A DNA stretch of 64,000 nucleotides from Actinoplanes sp. M2I2 (GCF_023544445.1 NZ_JALPVJ010000027.1:62001-126000); one strand, 5' to 3'. Numbered from the stretch's first letter, positions 8,200-17,335 are shown. Notes: generated from the letters alone by a model not told the origin. Made by a program: numbers and translations.

Positions 8200-9200
8200 G
8201 GCGCCGGCAGCTGCTGGGCCTGGGCGCGCTGGCCGCCGCCGCGCCGCTCGCCGGCTGCGGCAAGGAGTACCGCTCGGACGACGCCGTACCGCCGGTGGTG
8301 CCGCCCTCGGCCTTCGCGTCGGGCGAGGCGGTCGGCGGGACGCCGGTGGTCACCGCGGGCGGGGGAGCTGTCCCCTTCGAGCCGGGCAAGGTGCTGCTCG
8401 GGGCGTACGTCGATCTGTCGGGTCGCAGTGTCCGTGAGGGGTTGGACCTGCGCCGCCGCCAGCTCGGCCGTCCCGAGCGGATCGTGCACCGGTACTACTC
8501 CTGGGAGGACGAGCTGCCGGTCGGCGTGCCCTACGTGTCGTCTCGCAGCACGCTGATGATCTCGTGGCGCGGGCCGGCCTACAGGGAGGTCGTGGGCGGC
8601 GGGTCCGACAAGCTGATCGCCCGGGCCGCCCGGCGCCTGGCCGAGCGCGGGCGGCCGACCCTGGTGCGCTGGGCCTGGGACATGAACCGCGACTTCTACG
8701 AATGGGGCGGACCGGCCAACAACCGGGACACTGCGGGCTACATCACGGCGTTCCGGCGCGTTCACGACATCTTCGCCGACGAGGGCGCGGACAACGTCTC
8801 GTGGGTGTGGAGCCCGAACGGGACCTCCCGCCCCGGCGAGGACTGGAACAGTTACGAGCACTACTATCCCGGTGATGAATATGTGGACTGGGCAGGGGTT
8901 TCGGGCTTCGCCCAGACCCAGACGCCGGCCGGCATGTTCGAGGAGTTCTACCAGACGTACGCGACCCGGAAGCCCATCATGATCTCCGAGGTCTCGGCCA
9001 TCGACCGGGGCGGCCGCACCAAGCCCGACTGGATCGCCTCGTTCCGCACGTGGGTGAAGGCGCACCCCGCGGTCGGCGCGGCGGTCTGGTTCGACACCGA
9101 CACGCACCCGACGTCGCGGGAGAACTGGCGGATCGACTCGACGGCCGCGAGCCTGGCGGCGTACAAGGCGATGTCGAACGACCCGGTCTTCATCGGGTGA
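8196..9200 (+). CDS. GH26-like lipoprotein with altered acid/base residue
   Basis: A 334-residue lipoprotein. Its N-terminus, MRRRQLLGLGALAAAAPLAG before C21, has a twin-Arg-like start and a lipobox (LAGC), so it should be anchored to the outer face of the membrane. The mature part resembles glycoside hydrolase family 26 (beta-mannanase/licheninase): LLGAYVDLSG, TLVRWAWDMNRDFYEWGG, WVWSPNGTS and the nucleophile segment PIMISEVSA (E265). In GH26 the acid/base Glu follows a His (HE) in the fourth-strand motif. Here that site reads W161-D162, so the enzyme may be altered or act as a binding protein. The start codon overlaps the deacetylase stop. Confidence 0.8.
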   Translation: MRRRQLLGLGALAAAAPLAGCGKEYRSDDAVPPVVPPSAFASGEAVGGTPVVTAGGGAVPFEPGKVLLGAYVDLSGRSVREGLDLRRRQLGRPERIVHRYYSWEDELPVGVPYVSSRSTLMISWRGPAYREVVGGGSDKLIARAARRLAERGRPTLVRWAWDMNRDFYEWGGPANNRDTAGYITAFRRVHDIFADEGADNVSWVWSPNGTSRPGEDWNSYEHYYPGDEYVDWAGVSGFAQTQTPAGMFEEFYQTYATRKPIMISEVSAIDRGGRTKPDWIASFRTWVKAHPAVGAAVWFDTDTHPTSRENWRIDSTAASLAAYKAMSNDPVFIG

Positions 9201-10588
9201 GCGGAGCGCATCGGACCGGGCGCCCCAGCCATCGCGCTCCGGTTCGTCCCCGCCGCCGGTGGCTGGGTCTGCTCGTCGTGCTCGCGCTTGTTCTCGGCGG
9301 CACGGCCGCCGCCGGATATCGCGCCTACGTGTACGAGGCCCCGCCGGACGTCGCCGCCGCCGGTCCCGGCTACTGGGTGTCCACGCACGGCGAGGACGAC
9401 GCCGGCGGCACCCCGGACAAGCCGTGGAAGTCGATCGCCCACGCCGTGCAGGTCGCCCCGGCCGGTTCCAAGATCTTCGTACGGGAGGGCACCTACGCCC
9501 CGTTCACGGTGTCGCGGCCGGGCCTGACCGTGAGCAGCGCGCCCGGCGAGGAGGCGACGGTCGAGGGTGTGGCCGGCGTGCGCGACGGCGTGCTGGTCGC
9601 GGCCGGCGACACGACGATCGCCGACCTCACCGTACGAGGGTGCGTGCCCAAGCCGAACGCCGACGTGAACATCACCGGCGACCACGGCAGCGGCATCCGC
9701 GTGCACAAGACGAGCAAGGTGACGATCCGCGGCGTGACCGTGCGCGACAGCCACGGCGAGAACGCGGCCGGCAAACCGGTGGGGTGCTACGGCATCCTGG
9801 TGACCGAGTCGCAGGACGTCCGGGTCACCGGGTCCGACGTCTTCCACAACGGCGCCGGCATCTCGGTCAGCCGCGGCGGGCGGGGCGTGCTGGTCGACGG
9901 CAACCAGGTGCACGACCAGGACCGGATCATCCAGAACACCGACCCGGACGGCGACGACTTCGGCGGGTACGGCCTGTCGGCCACCTTCATCACCGTCAAG
10001 CCGGGACCGGTCTTCCGCGGCAACACGGTGCGCCGCAACTACGGCCCGTCCACCGACTACGGCATCGACGGCGGCGGGGTCGAGATCTACGACGCCGCGA
10101 ACACCACGATCACCGGGAACACCTTCGAGACGAACGACGGCGTGATGGAGACCGGCACCGGCAACGGCGGGGGCTGCGCCGACAACGTCTTCAGCGACAA
10201 CCGGGCGATCGGCGGCACCGGGCCGGACGGCTTCGACAACGACACCGGCCTGGTGCTGCGCTGCGCCGCCCGGCTGACCGTCAGCGGCAACACCTTCAGC
10301 GACCTCAGCAAGTTCACGTTCCTGCTGGCCACCGGCAGCGACTTCGCCGGCAGCATCGAGGGCGTGAAGATCACCGGCAACACGGTGACCCGGAACGACA
10401 ACGCGGCCGTCTACCGGCTGCAGATCGACGGGGGTGCGTCACCGAACATGGTGATCGACAAGAACAGCTACGAGACCGGCGACAACAACTTCGGTATCCC
10501 CAACGGCAGCGTGTCGGAGGCCTCGGTGACGTACGACCAGTGGGTCGCCCGCACCGGCTTCGACAAGGCCTCGACGCTGAAGCGCTAG
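9197..10588 (+). CDS. Membrane-anchored right-handed parallel beta-helix protein
   Basis: A 463-residue protein beginning at a GTG that overlaps the TGA of the GH26-like gene (GTGA). A hydrophobic anchor (WLGLLVVLALVLGGTAAAG) follows a basic N-terminus. The rest has the pattern of PbH1 parallel beta-helix repeats: GSKIFVREGTYAPF, VTIRGVTVRDSHG, ILVTESQDVRVTGSDVF, TTITGNTFETNDG and VKITGNTVTRND. Such folds are common in polysaccharide lyases, epimerases and adhesins. With the deacetylase and GH26-like lipoprotein it probably acts on an exported polymer. The TAG stop shares CTAG with the stop of the convergent gene. Confidence 0.85.
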   Translation: MSGAHRTGRPSHRAPVRPRRRWLGLLVVLALVLGGTAAAGYRAYVYEAPPDVAAAGPGYWVSTHGEDDAGGTPDKPWKSIAHAVQVAPAGSKIFVREGTYAPFTVSRPGLTVSSAPGEEATVEGVAGVRDGVLVAAGDTTIADLTVRGCVPKPNADVNITGDHGSGIRVHKTSKVTIRGVTVRDSHGENAAGKPVGCYGILVTESQDVRVTGSDVFHNGAGISVSRGGRGVLVDGNQVHDQDRIIQNTDPDGDDFGGYGLSATFITVKPGPVFRGNTVRRNYGPSTDYGIDGGGVEIYDAANTTITGNTFETNDGVMETGTGNGGGCADNVFSDNRAIGGTGPDGFDNDTGLVLRCAARLTVSGNTFSDLSKFTFLLATGSDFAGSIEGVKITGNTVTRNDNAAVYRLQIDGGASPNMVIDKNSYETGDNNFGIPNGSVSEASVTYDQWVARTGFDKASTLKR

Positions 10589-10959
10589 GGCGCTCGCCAG
10601 CCGGCGTCCTCGCAGGCCTGGGTCAGGGCGTTCGAGCTCGTCCGCCAGGCGGCGTTGCCCTCGTCGGCGTTGCGGCCCAGCTCCATCGCCCGGGCCCGGA
10701 CGGCGTCGTTGTCGCTCTCGGTGGCCGAGGCGGTGACCTTGTCGGCCAGCGCCAGCCGGGTCGTCTCGCTGCGGGCCCTGGACGATCCGGCCGCGAAGTC
10801 GTCACAGGCCCGCACGGCGCCGTTGTCGAGCGTGCCGGCGGCCGGCTCATCGTCGGTCCCGCCGCCACCGGCGCGGTTGACGAGCAGGGCGAAGACGACC
10901 AGAACGGCGATCACCAGGGCGGCGATCTGCTTCCTGCCCATCTTGAGCTTGAGCTTCAC
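10585..10959 (-). CDS. Small membrane-anchored hypothetical protein
   Basis: A 124-residue protein with a basic start (MKLKLKMGRKQ), one membrane segment (IAALVIAVLVVFALLV), a Gly-rich linker and an external alpha-helical domain with two Cys (VRACDDFAAG and LTQACEDAGW) that could form a disulfide. It lies on the same strand as the glycosyltransferase block but behind a hairpin terminator, so it is probably transcribed separately. It resembles small actinobacterial helical exported proteins of unknown function. Confidence 0.7.
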   Translation of the reverse strand: MKLKLKMGRKQIAALVIAVLVVFALLVNRAGGGGTDDEPAAGTLDNGAVRACDDFAAGSSRARSETTRLALADKVTASATESDNDAVRARAMELGRNADEGNAAWRTSSNALTQACEDAGWRAP

Positions 10960-10978
10960 AAGAAGAGGCTAAACGGAC

Positions 10979-11010
10979 GAACGCCCGCCCGGCATACCGG
11001 GCGGGCGTTC
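10979..11010 (-). terminator. Hairpin terminator after the glycosyltransferase/membrane-protein operon
   Basis: A perfect 14-bp inverted repeat (GAACGCCCGCCCGG / CCGGGCGGGCGTTC) with a 4-nt loop lies 24 bp past the stop of the membrane protein at 11034. On the minus strand it is followed only by a weak T-rich run (TCGTCCGTTTAG). Confidence 0.75.
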
Positions 11011-11033
11011 ACTCATCGCTCTTTTCCGGCGGC

Positions 11034-13466
11034 TCAGCCGGCCGCCGGGGCACCCACCAGCTTGAAGATCGCCACGCCCGGGCCCTGGTAGAAGACCTGC
11101 CAGTCGGCTGAGCCCCGCAGCGCCGCGTCGAGCGACTGCATGGCGTTGTCGTCGGCGGTGCCGAAGTAGTCGGTGTAGTCGTCCATCGCGTCGCTGACCA
11201 CCAGATAGTTGGTCGGGTAGTTCATCGCGCGGATGTACGTCTCGATGTCGGGCAGCCGGCCGCCGTTGATGTTGCCGGTGAACAGCGGGTCGCCGATCAG
11301 CGAGATGTCGACCGACACGTGGCCCTTGTTGAACGAGCCGTAGTTGGCCTCGAGCTTCGTCGGGAAGTTCGGTGCCACCAGCACCAGGCCGGAGCCGGGC
11401 TCGGCGTTGGCGTAGAAGTACTGCGCCGCCTCGATGTCGGTGGCCCGCACCTGGTGCACCATCAGCTGGCCCTGCAGGCCCTGCAACCCGGCGAGCATCA
11501 GCATGGCCAGCAGCACGCCGGAGGCCAGCATCGCCGGCACGCCGCGGCGACCCTTGCCGGCCCACAGCACGCCGATCAGCAGACCGACGAAGGGCATCGA
11601 GAACGCGAAGACTCGGTAGATCGCCTCGCCGCCGTAGTTGCCGGCGACCAGCGTGACCATCGGCAGGAAGCCGATCAGCGCCGGCACCAGCACCCGCCCC
11701 AGCTTCTTGCGGGTCAGCCAGACGGCGACCAGGGCGGCGAGCCAGAGACCGATGGCCAGCGCCCGGGAGACGGTCGCCGAGAACTCCTGCTCCGGCGTCT
11801 TCCAGCTGGCCGCGTTGCCCGACGCGTTGGAGAGCAGGTCGAAGCTGAACAGGCTGTACTGGCTGTTCACCGAGCCCAGGCGGGGCACGAAGAAGATCAG
11901 CATGATCGCGACCAGACCGACCAGGAACGCCCGCGGGCGCAGGATCCCCAGGATCGTCAGCGCGAACAGCGGGACCATCATGAGCACCGGGGTGAGCTGG
12001 TGCGTCACGACTATGGCGGTGAAGATGCCGGCCGCGCCGAGAGCGGCCCAGCGACGCGTACGGGGATCGGTCTCGCGGCCCTGCGGCATGCCCCGCACGG
12101 CCCAGGCCCGCAGCCGGCCGATGCGGCCCTTGGGCTCGGCCGCGATCACCGGCGGGCCGATCAGCCAGCGGGTCACGATCACCCAGAAGCCCAGCATCAG
12201 CGCGAACACCAGCGCCTGCGGCGAGAAGTAGCCGATGTCGACCCACATGCAGGCCTGGAACAGCAGCACCGCCAGCGCGATGATCCGCCGGTCCCGGGTG
12301 AACTGGCGCAGCAGCGCGGCCACCATCAGCGAGGTGATCAGGGCGAAGGTCAGCGACGACCAGGCCGCGAAGGAGAGCCCGTCGAGGCCGGAGACGTGCG
12401 ACAGCATGGCCACCGCGGCGAAGAAGCCGGGCCACTGCTGATAGATGTCACTGCCGCTGATCAGGCTGCCGTTGGTGTTGATCAGGTCGACGACGCCGAT
12501 GTGCTTGTACGTCCAGGCGTACTCGATCGTGCCGTCCAGCAGCGGCACCGTGGCCTGCATGATGATCGGCACGACGACCAGGTGGGCGACGAGCACGAGC
12601 GGGCGGGCCCGGCCGAACAGCTCGACCGCGAAGCCGATGAACAGCAGCACGGCGCCCACGATGAACGGCACGCCGAGCGCGGCGCTGAAACCGTAGAGGC
12701 CGACCTCGCCGGGTTGGAGCTGGGCCAGCTCCAGGGCCCACAGGCCGACGCCGAGGACCAGGGTGACGAACGGGACGGCGCCCAGCACGGGGCCGTTGTC
12801 CACGGTGTCCCGGCGCCGGCCGACCCGGCCCAGGATCATCGGCACACCGGCGCGGGTGAGCCGGGCGAACTGGGCGACCGAGCCGGCCACGGTGGCGCCG
12901 GCCAGCACGGCCATCCAGGCCGTGGGCTGCCAGACGTGGGCCCACAGGGTCAGGACCGAGACCATCGTGACGACCGTGAGGCTGCCGGACACGCCGAGCG
13001 CCCAGGAGATGAGGCGGTTGCCGACGTTGGCGACCGACATGATGGCCGCGCCCGGGCCGAACACGACGAAGACCAGGGCCAGCAGCATGCTGACCGGGCC
13101 GTTCGGCACGGCGATGCCCAGCAGGCCGGCCAGCCCGGCGACGGCGCCGGCGACGGCGAACTCGGGCCGGTGGTCGGCGCTGGTCTCGGGCTCGGCGGCC
13201 GGCTCCTCGGCCGGCGTGGCCGCCGGACCCGCGGTGGTGAGCACCGGGGCCGGCATGGTCCGGGTCTCCGACGAGTCGTCCGGGCCCATCGGGATCTGGA
13301 CGGTCTTGTCGCTGACCTCGAGGCGGGTCGTCGCGTCCTTGTCGACGGTCGAGATCACCGCCGTCGCGTCGGGCGCCGGGTGGGCTTCGCCGGCGTCGCC
13401 GACCACGATCCGGACGGTGGAGTCCGGCGCCGGTTGTTCCGGCGTTTCGGCCGAGCGTTGCTGCAT
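11034..13466 (-). CDS. Large polytopic membrane protein of the polysaccharide locus (polymerase/glycosyltransferase-like)
   Basis: An 810-residue protein starting at the ATG at 13466 with GGAGG eight bases upstream. The first 110 residues are an acidic, Thr/Pro-rich cytosolic region. Then come roughly 14-16 membrane segments interrupted by a loop (YAWTYKHIGVVDLINTNGSL, SDIYQQWPGFF). A C-terminal extracytoplasmic domain follows, with YFYANAEPGSGLVLVAPNFP and an acidic stretch (DAMDDYTDYFGTADD). The layout recalls GT-C enzymes and O-antigen/exopolysaccharide polymerases, but no defining motif is certain. It is last in a block with three GT2 genes, so a role in lipid-linked sugar polymerisation or transfer is likely. 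Confidence 0.75.
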   Translation of the reverse strand: MQQRSAETPEQPAPDSTVRIVVGDAGEAHPAPDATAVISTVDKDATTRLEVSDKTVQIPMGPDDSSETRTMPAPVLTTAGPAATPAEEPAAEPETSADHRPEFAVAGAVAGLAGLLGIAVPNGPVSMLLALVFVVFGPGAAIMSVANVGNRLISWALGVSGSLTVVTMVSVLTLWAHVWQPTAWMAVLAGATVAGSVAQFARLTRAGVPMILGRVGRRRDTVDNGPVLGAVPFVTLVLGVGLWALELAQLQPGEVGLYGFSAALGVPFIVGAVLLFIGFAVELFGRARPLVLVAHLVVVPIIMQATVPLLDGTIEYAWTYKHIGVVDLINTNGSLISGSDIYQQWPGFFAAVAMLSHVSGLDGLSFAAWSSLTFALITSLMVAALLRQFTRDRRIIALAVLLFQACMWVDIGYFSPQALVFALMLGFWVIVTRWLIGPPVIAAEPKGRIGRLRAWAVRGMPQGRETDPRTRRWAALGAAGIFTAIVVTHQLTPVLMMVPLFALTILGILRPRAFLVGLVAIMLIFFVPRLGSVNSQYSLFSFDLLSNASGNAASWKTPEQEFSATVSRALAIGLWLAALVAVWLTRKKLGRVLVPALIGFLPMVTLVAGNYGGEAIYRVFAFSMPFVGLLIGVLWAGKGRRGVPAMLASGVLLAMLMLAGLQGLQGQLMVHQVRATDIEAAQYFYANAEPGSGLVLVAPNFPTKLEANYGSFNKGHVSVDISLIGDPLFTGNINGGRLPDIETYIRAMNYPTNYLVVSDAMDDYTDYFGTADDNAMQSLDAALRGSADWQVFYQGPGVAIFKLVGAPAAG

Positions 13467-13540
13467 GGGGGTGGGCCTCCGTGAACGTCGTGGCGCTGTA
13501 GGCCGGGACGCGTTACGGGCAACGCGCCCGGTCGGTGGAG

Positions 13541-14890
13541 CTAAGCCTGGGTGGCGGCGCGTACCTTGGCCCGTGCCGCGCGGCGCGAGCTGAGGTAGGC
13601 GCGCGGCCCCGACAGCATGCCACGGCGGTTCGCCGAGAGCAGCTCCTGGGGAAAGTCGTCGCGGATGGTCGCGGTCCGCGCGGTGTCCTTTCCGGTCATG
13701 TCCTTCAGCGCGCTCGGCACGAGCTTGAGCAGCGGGAAGATCAGAGCCGGACGGGACATCAGCAGGCTCGTGTACGCGGCGACCAGCCCCGTGCCGTAGC
13801 CGACCATCTGCTTGCGCAGGCCCTCGAGGTCGCGCCGGTGATAGTGCCGGGTGACCGCGCTGGGCTGATAGACGATCGTGCCTCCGGTGAGCAGCACCTG
13901 GGTGAACGCCAGGGTGTCCTCGGAGCCCATCGCCGGGGTGCCGGCGCCGAGCGCGGTGTCGAACATCCCGATCCGCTCGATGACGCCGGGCCGGAAGGTC
14001 ATGTTGGCGCCCGTGCCGAACGGCGGCAGCGGGTAGAGCGGGCTCTGGATGTGCGCGGTGTGCGGGCCGAACTCGGCCGGCTTGAAACCGCGGCCCTTGC
14101 TGTGCCCGCCGAACTGCTCGAACCAGATCTGTGCCTTGGTCTCGAGCTCGGCCGGGACGATGACCCCGGAGACGACGTCGGCGTCCGGGTGCTCGTGCAG
14201 CGCGCGGGCCACCTCGGCGAGCCAGTGCGGGTCGGCCACCTCGTCGTCGTCGAGCCAGGCCAGGATCTCGCCGGGCGCGGCCTTGACCGCGGTGTTGCGG
14301 GCGAACGACAGGCCGGCCTTGGGCTCGAGCAGGTAGTCGACCGGCCCGCGGCGGGCGGCCGAGCGGACCACCTCGGCGGTCGCCTGGCTCACCGGGGCGT
14401 TGTCGACGACCAGGATCCGGTACGACGGGTACTGCTGCACGAGCAGGCTGTCGAGGCAGCGGGCCAGCTCTCCGGGGTGCTCGCGGGTGCAGACCACGAC
14501 GGTGATGTGCGGCGCGGTGGTGAGCACGGCGCGCCGCCCGGCCAGGAACTCCGGCTCGCTCGCCGGGTTGAGGCCGTGCACCGGCACGGCGGCGCCGCCG
14601 AGGCGCGGGCGGACCACGTCGCCCAGCTCGGACTCGACCGCGGCGGCCAGGTCGGCCGGGGTGAGCCCGTGCTCGGGCAGGTCGAGCAGCAGCGCGCCGA
14701 GCGGCTCGGAGTACAGCCGCACGAGGAGCCAGACCTGCTCGGCCCGGCGGCCCTCGGGCTGCAGAGCGGGGATCGCCGGCAGCGGCTCGGAGAGCTCCAG
14801 GTCGCGGACGATGCCCGGTACGACGGTGGCGTCGTCGACGGCGCCGGTGCGCTGCGCGGGGACGACGACGCGGTTGGTGTCGGCGCTCAT
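13541..14890 (-). CDS. Glycosyltransferase family 2 with N-terminal extension
   Basis: A 449-residue enzyme. Residues 1-125 are an extension not typical of GT2 (ELGDVVRPRLGG and similar). The GT-A domain follows: ITVVVCTREHPGELARCLDSL, RILVVDNAPVS, GLSFARNTAV and the metal/nucleotide motif LAWLDDDEVAD. Later motifs GTGANMTFRP and GSEDTLAFTQVLL are typical of rhamnosyl- or galactofuranosyl-type GT2 enzymes. The ATG at 14890 overlaps the stop of the previous glycosyltransferase gene (ATGA). It should add a sugar from a nucleotide donor to a lipid-linked acceptor on the cytosolic face. Donor unknown. Confidence 0.9.
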   Translation of the reverse strand: MSADTNRVVVPAQRTGAVDDATVVPGIVRDLELSEPLPAIPALQPEGRRAEQVWLLVRLYSEPLGALLLDLPEHGLTPADLAAAVESELGDVVRPRLGGAAVPVHGLNPASEPEFLAGRRAVLTTAPHITVVVCTREHPGELARCLDSLLVQQYPSYRILVVDNAPVSQATAEVVRSAARRGPVDYLLEPKAGLSFARNTAVKAAPGEILAWLDDDEVADPHWLAEVARALHEHPDADVVSGVIVPAELETKAQIWFEQFGGHSKGRGFKPAEFGPHTAHIQSPLYPLPPFGTGANMTFRPGVIERIGMFDTALGAGTPAMGSEDTLAFTQVLLTGGTIVYQPSAVTRHYHRRDLEGLRKQMVGYGTGLVAAYTSLLMSRPALIFPLLKLVPSALKDMTGKDTARTATIRDDFPQELLSANRRGMLSGPRAYLSSRRAARAKVRAATQA

Positions 14891-15852
14891 CGGGCGGTCT
14901 CCAGGCTCTTCGCGGTCTTGGGGGCACGCTTGGCGGCGACGGTCTCGACCACGCCGCCCCAGCCGGCCGCGGCCACACCGGCGACGATGCCGCCGGCGCG
15001 CAGGAAGTTGTCGGCGCCCTTGCCGGTGAGGCCGGCGCCCAGGTTGCGCAGCGCCGCCTTGGGCAGCGACCACAGGTAGGACCGCTCGGCGCCGAGGGTG
15101 TCGTCGCCGCCGCCGTCGAGCCCGGCCATCTGGACCTTGCCGCGGCCCTCGGCGTAGCACCGCTTGACGAACCACGGGAACGTCGAGCGGTTCGCGGGCA
15201 CCTCGTGCCGGATCATCGCGCTCGGCACGTACATCCAGTGGCCGCCGCTCTGCGCGCTCATCCGCAGGCAGAGCTCGGTGTCCTCGGGACGGTTGCGGTC
15301 GCCCAGCTTGCCGAACCCGACCCGGAAGCCGCCGACCGCGTCGAAGACCGCCCGGCGGACGACCATGCTGGCCGACCAGACGTTGCGGATCGGTGAGGTC
15401 TCGGTGGGCATGCCGGCGTACGAGCCGCCGACCGCCCACAGGAACTCGTCGGGCATCCAGCGGGGGGCCGCGCCCTCCCAGTCCGGGAGGATGCCGCCAC
15501 CGGTACCGACCACCGTGGGGTCGGCGAACGGCTCGATGAGCCGGCCCAGCCAGTCCGGACCGGCGGTGATGTCGTCGTCCATGAAGGCGACGAGCGCGGT
15601 CTTCGCGTGGAAGCCGCCGGTGTTGCGGTTACCGGAGACGCCCTTGGCGTAGGCGTTCTCGAGGACCGTCACGCCCGGCAGCTCACGCTGGATGCGTCCG
15701 AACAGGCCGGGGTTGTGATCGACGACCACGACGACCTCGGCGGGCTCCGTCTGCTGCGACTTGGCGCAGGCGATGGTCCGCACGAGCGAGGACCAGCGTT
15801 CTTCCGTGTGCGTCGGGATCACGATGGTCGTGTCGAGGGGGGTGGAATCCAC
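14887..15852 (-). CDS. Glycosyltransferase family 2
   Basis: A 321-residue GT2 enzyme starting at GTG 15852 behind an AGGAG site. Motifs are TIVIPTHTEERWSSLVRTI, EVVVVVDHNPG, GVSGNRNTGG, VAFMDDDITAGPDWL (DDD) and RPEDTELCLRM. The C-terminus carries a weakly hydrophobic stretch (GGIVAGVAAAGWGGVVETV) that may associate with the membrane. It is the middle gene of three glycosyltransferases on this strand, 44 bp after the first and overlapping the third by 4 bp, so the block is an operon building one glycan. Confidence 0.9.
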   Translation of the reverse strand: MDSTPLDTTIVIPTHTEERWSSLVRTIACAKSQQTEPAEVVVVVDHNPGLFGRIQRELPGVTVLENAYAKGVSGNRNTGGFHAKTALVAFMDDDITAGPDWLGRLIEPFADPTVVGTGGGILPDWEGAAPRWMPDEFLWAVGGSYAGMPTETSPIRNVWSASMVVRRAVFDAVGGFRVGFGKLGDRNRPEDTELCLRMSAQSGGHWMYVPSAMIRHEVPANRSTFPWFVKRCYAEGRGKVQMAGLDGGGDDTLGAERSYLWSLPKAALRNLGAGLTGKGADNFLRAGGIVAGVAAAGWGGVVETVAAKRAPKTAKSLETAR

Positions 15853-15896
15853 GGGAGCGTCTCCTGAAGCGAGGGGTGGGGACGGGCGCGGGCGGA

Positions 15897-16835
15897 TCAG
15901 TTCAGCGGCGTGATGTCCGTGCTCACGGCGCCGACCTCGTCCCGCTCGCGGGGGGCCTGGGGGCGCGGCTCGGCCGTGGCGGCCGGCGCCGGCTTGACGC
16001 CGTGGACGCGGGAGCCGGGCTGCTGGTGCACGATGACGCCACCGGGGGCGCGCCGGCCGGCGCGCTTCTGGCCGCGCATGCGGCCGTACTCGCTGAAGAT
16101 GGTGCGCAGCACGCGGAAGCCGTCCCGGAACGTGTTGAGGTTGGTCTCGCCGTGGATGCGGCGGTGCTCGATGCTGCCGACCTCGCCGACCTTCATCCCG
16201 TCGACCGCGGCCCGGATGTTGATCATGGTCTCGATCTCGAACCCGTCGCCCCAGTGCTTGGTGCCGTCGGTCTTGCGGGGGAGCGTCGTGTCGGGCAGAT
16301 CGAGCACCGGCACGACGGTGCGCCAGAACGCGTTGTAGCCGTAGCAGAGGTCGGTGAACTTCGTCCCGAACAGGACGTTGACCACGACGTTGAGGCCGTC
16401 GTTGCCGAGCTTGCGGAGCTTGGTGATGTCGTGGCTGTGGCCGCCGTGGTTGAACCGGCTGCCCTTCACGAAGTCGGCGCCGTCGGTCAGCTTCTTGACG
16501 AACAGCGGGATCTCGGCCGGGTCGGTCGAGCCGTCGGCGTCGATCATCACGATGATGTCGCCCGTGCACGCCGCGAAGCCGCAGGCCAGGGCGTTGCCCT
16601 TACCGGTACGCGTCTGCTGCACCACGACGACGTCGGGACGCAGCTCGCGGGCGACCTCGACAGTCCGGTCCTTCGAGCCGCCGTCGACCAGAACCACCTC
16701 GTCGATGTTCGCCGGCAGCTTGGCGAAGACATGCGGGAGGTTGCGCTCCTCGTTGAGGGTCGGAATCACCACGCTTACAGTCGGTGACGTACTTCCGTCA
16801 CCCCACGTGTTCGTGGCGGGCGTCGAAAACTCCAT
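15897..16835 (-). CDS. DPM1/DPG-synthase-like glycosyltransferase family 2
   Basis: A 312-residue enzyme of the dolichol-phosphate mannose synthase-like branch of GT2: VSVVIPTLNEERNLP, EVVLVDGGSKDRTVE, TRTGKGNALACGFAACTGD, IVMIDADGSTDP, ADFVKGSRF and LCYGYNAFWR. Such enzymes usually load a polyprenyl phosphate carrier with one sugar for later use outside the membrane. It has no membrane anchor; the C-terminal 50 residues are basic and Pro-rich. The ATG at 16835 (MEFSTP) follows GGGAAGGGA. It is the first gene of the minus-strand block, with a possible promoter at 16918-16945. Confidence 0.9.
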   Translation of the reverse strand: MEFSTPATNTWGDGSTSPTVSVVIPTLNEERNLPHVFAKLPANIDEVVLVDGGSKDRTVEVARELRPDVVVVQQTRTGKGNALACGFAACTGDIIVMIDADGSTDPAEIPLFVKKLTDGADFVKGSRFNHGGHSHDITKLRKLGNDGLNVVVNVLFGTKFTDLCYGYNAFWRTVVPVLDLPDTTLPRKTDGTKHWGDGFEIETMINIRAAVDGMKVGEVGSIEHRRIHGETNLNTFRDGFRVLRTIFSEYGRMRGQKRAGRRAPGGVIVHQQPGSRVHGVKPAPAATAEPRPQAPRERDEVGAVSTDITPLN

Positions 16836-16917
16836 GTCGGTCCCTTCCCGGGGCGGCAAAGCGGTTCGATCGGCAAATCTGGCGGCAAGAAGCGTAGGGC
16901 TTTCGCTTCTGTCGACC

Positions 16918-16945
16918 AACGTAGCAAGCCGCTACCAAGCGTCAA
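16918..16945 (-). promoter_or_regulatory. Candidate promoter for the glycosyltransferase operon
   Basis: Read on the minus strand, TTGACG (16945-16940) and TACGTT (16923-16918) are separated by 16 bp, close to a housekeeping -35/-10 pair. The implied 5' leader is about 75 nt. Confidence 0.4.
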
Positions 16946-17047
16946 CCGACCGAAAAGACAACCTACCGGCGGCCGGATGGATCTTCGTCGCCAATCGGGT
17001 GACCGCAGTGTATTCACATGGGCAACTGGAGAAGATTTTTGTCACAT

Positions 17048-17064
17048 CGTTACCGTCGGTAACG
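17048..17064. promoter_or_regulatory. Perfect palindrome, candidate operator
   Basis: CGTTACC-GTC-GGTAACG is a perfect 7+3+7 inverted repeat in the AT-richer divergent region. Its core is shared with the site at 17321-17335. Confidence 0.45.
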
Positions 17065-17320
17065 GACATTTTGGGCCGCGAGGGGCGTGTCACCCATCAA
17101 GGGGACAAGGCTCGCATAGATGTCGACCAGTGCTCAATGCCGCCATGTAGAAAATGCCGGATTACTACCAGTGAGTTGAGTCACCGCCGGCCGACAATAC
17201 GGAGCGTGTTCTTTCGGTTGCAGGTTGGTTGCCGGTCCATCGATGAGTCGGAGCGCGCCGGCCGGGGTACACATCAGCCCGGGTCACCGAACCGTCCCGT
17301 CCCCGTAGCTTTCGGGCCGC

Positions 17321-17335
17321 CTTACCGTTGGTGAG
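17321..17335. promoter_or_regulatory. Imperfect second copy of the palindrome, candidate operator
   Basis: CTTACC-GTT-GGTGAG matches the core of the 17048 palindrome (TTACCGTyGGTrA) with one arm mismatch. It ends four bases before the start of the small Cys/His gene, where a bound repressor would block transcription or initiation. Confidence 0.35.

Noticed and set aside
9259..11091. 610-codon frame across the beta-helix gene and beyond
   Set aside because: It lies in another frame of the beta-helix gene and is almost pure Arg/Gly/His/Gln. It also runs across two real stop codons and a terminator.
11319..13484. 721-codon frame opposite the polytopic membrane protein
   Set aside because: Its composition (Gly, Arg, Gln, His) is that of an antisense frame. 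The opposite strand carries membrane helices and an RBS.
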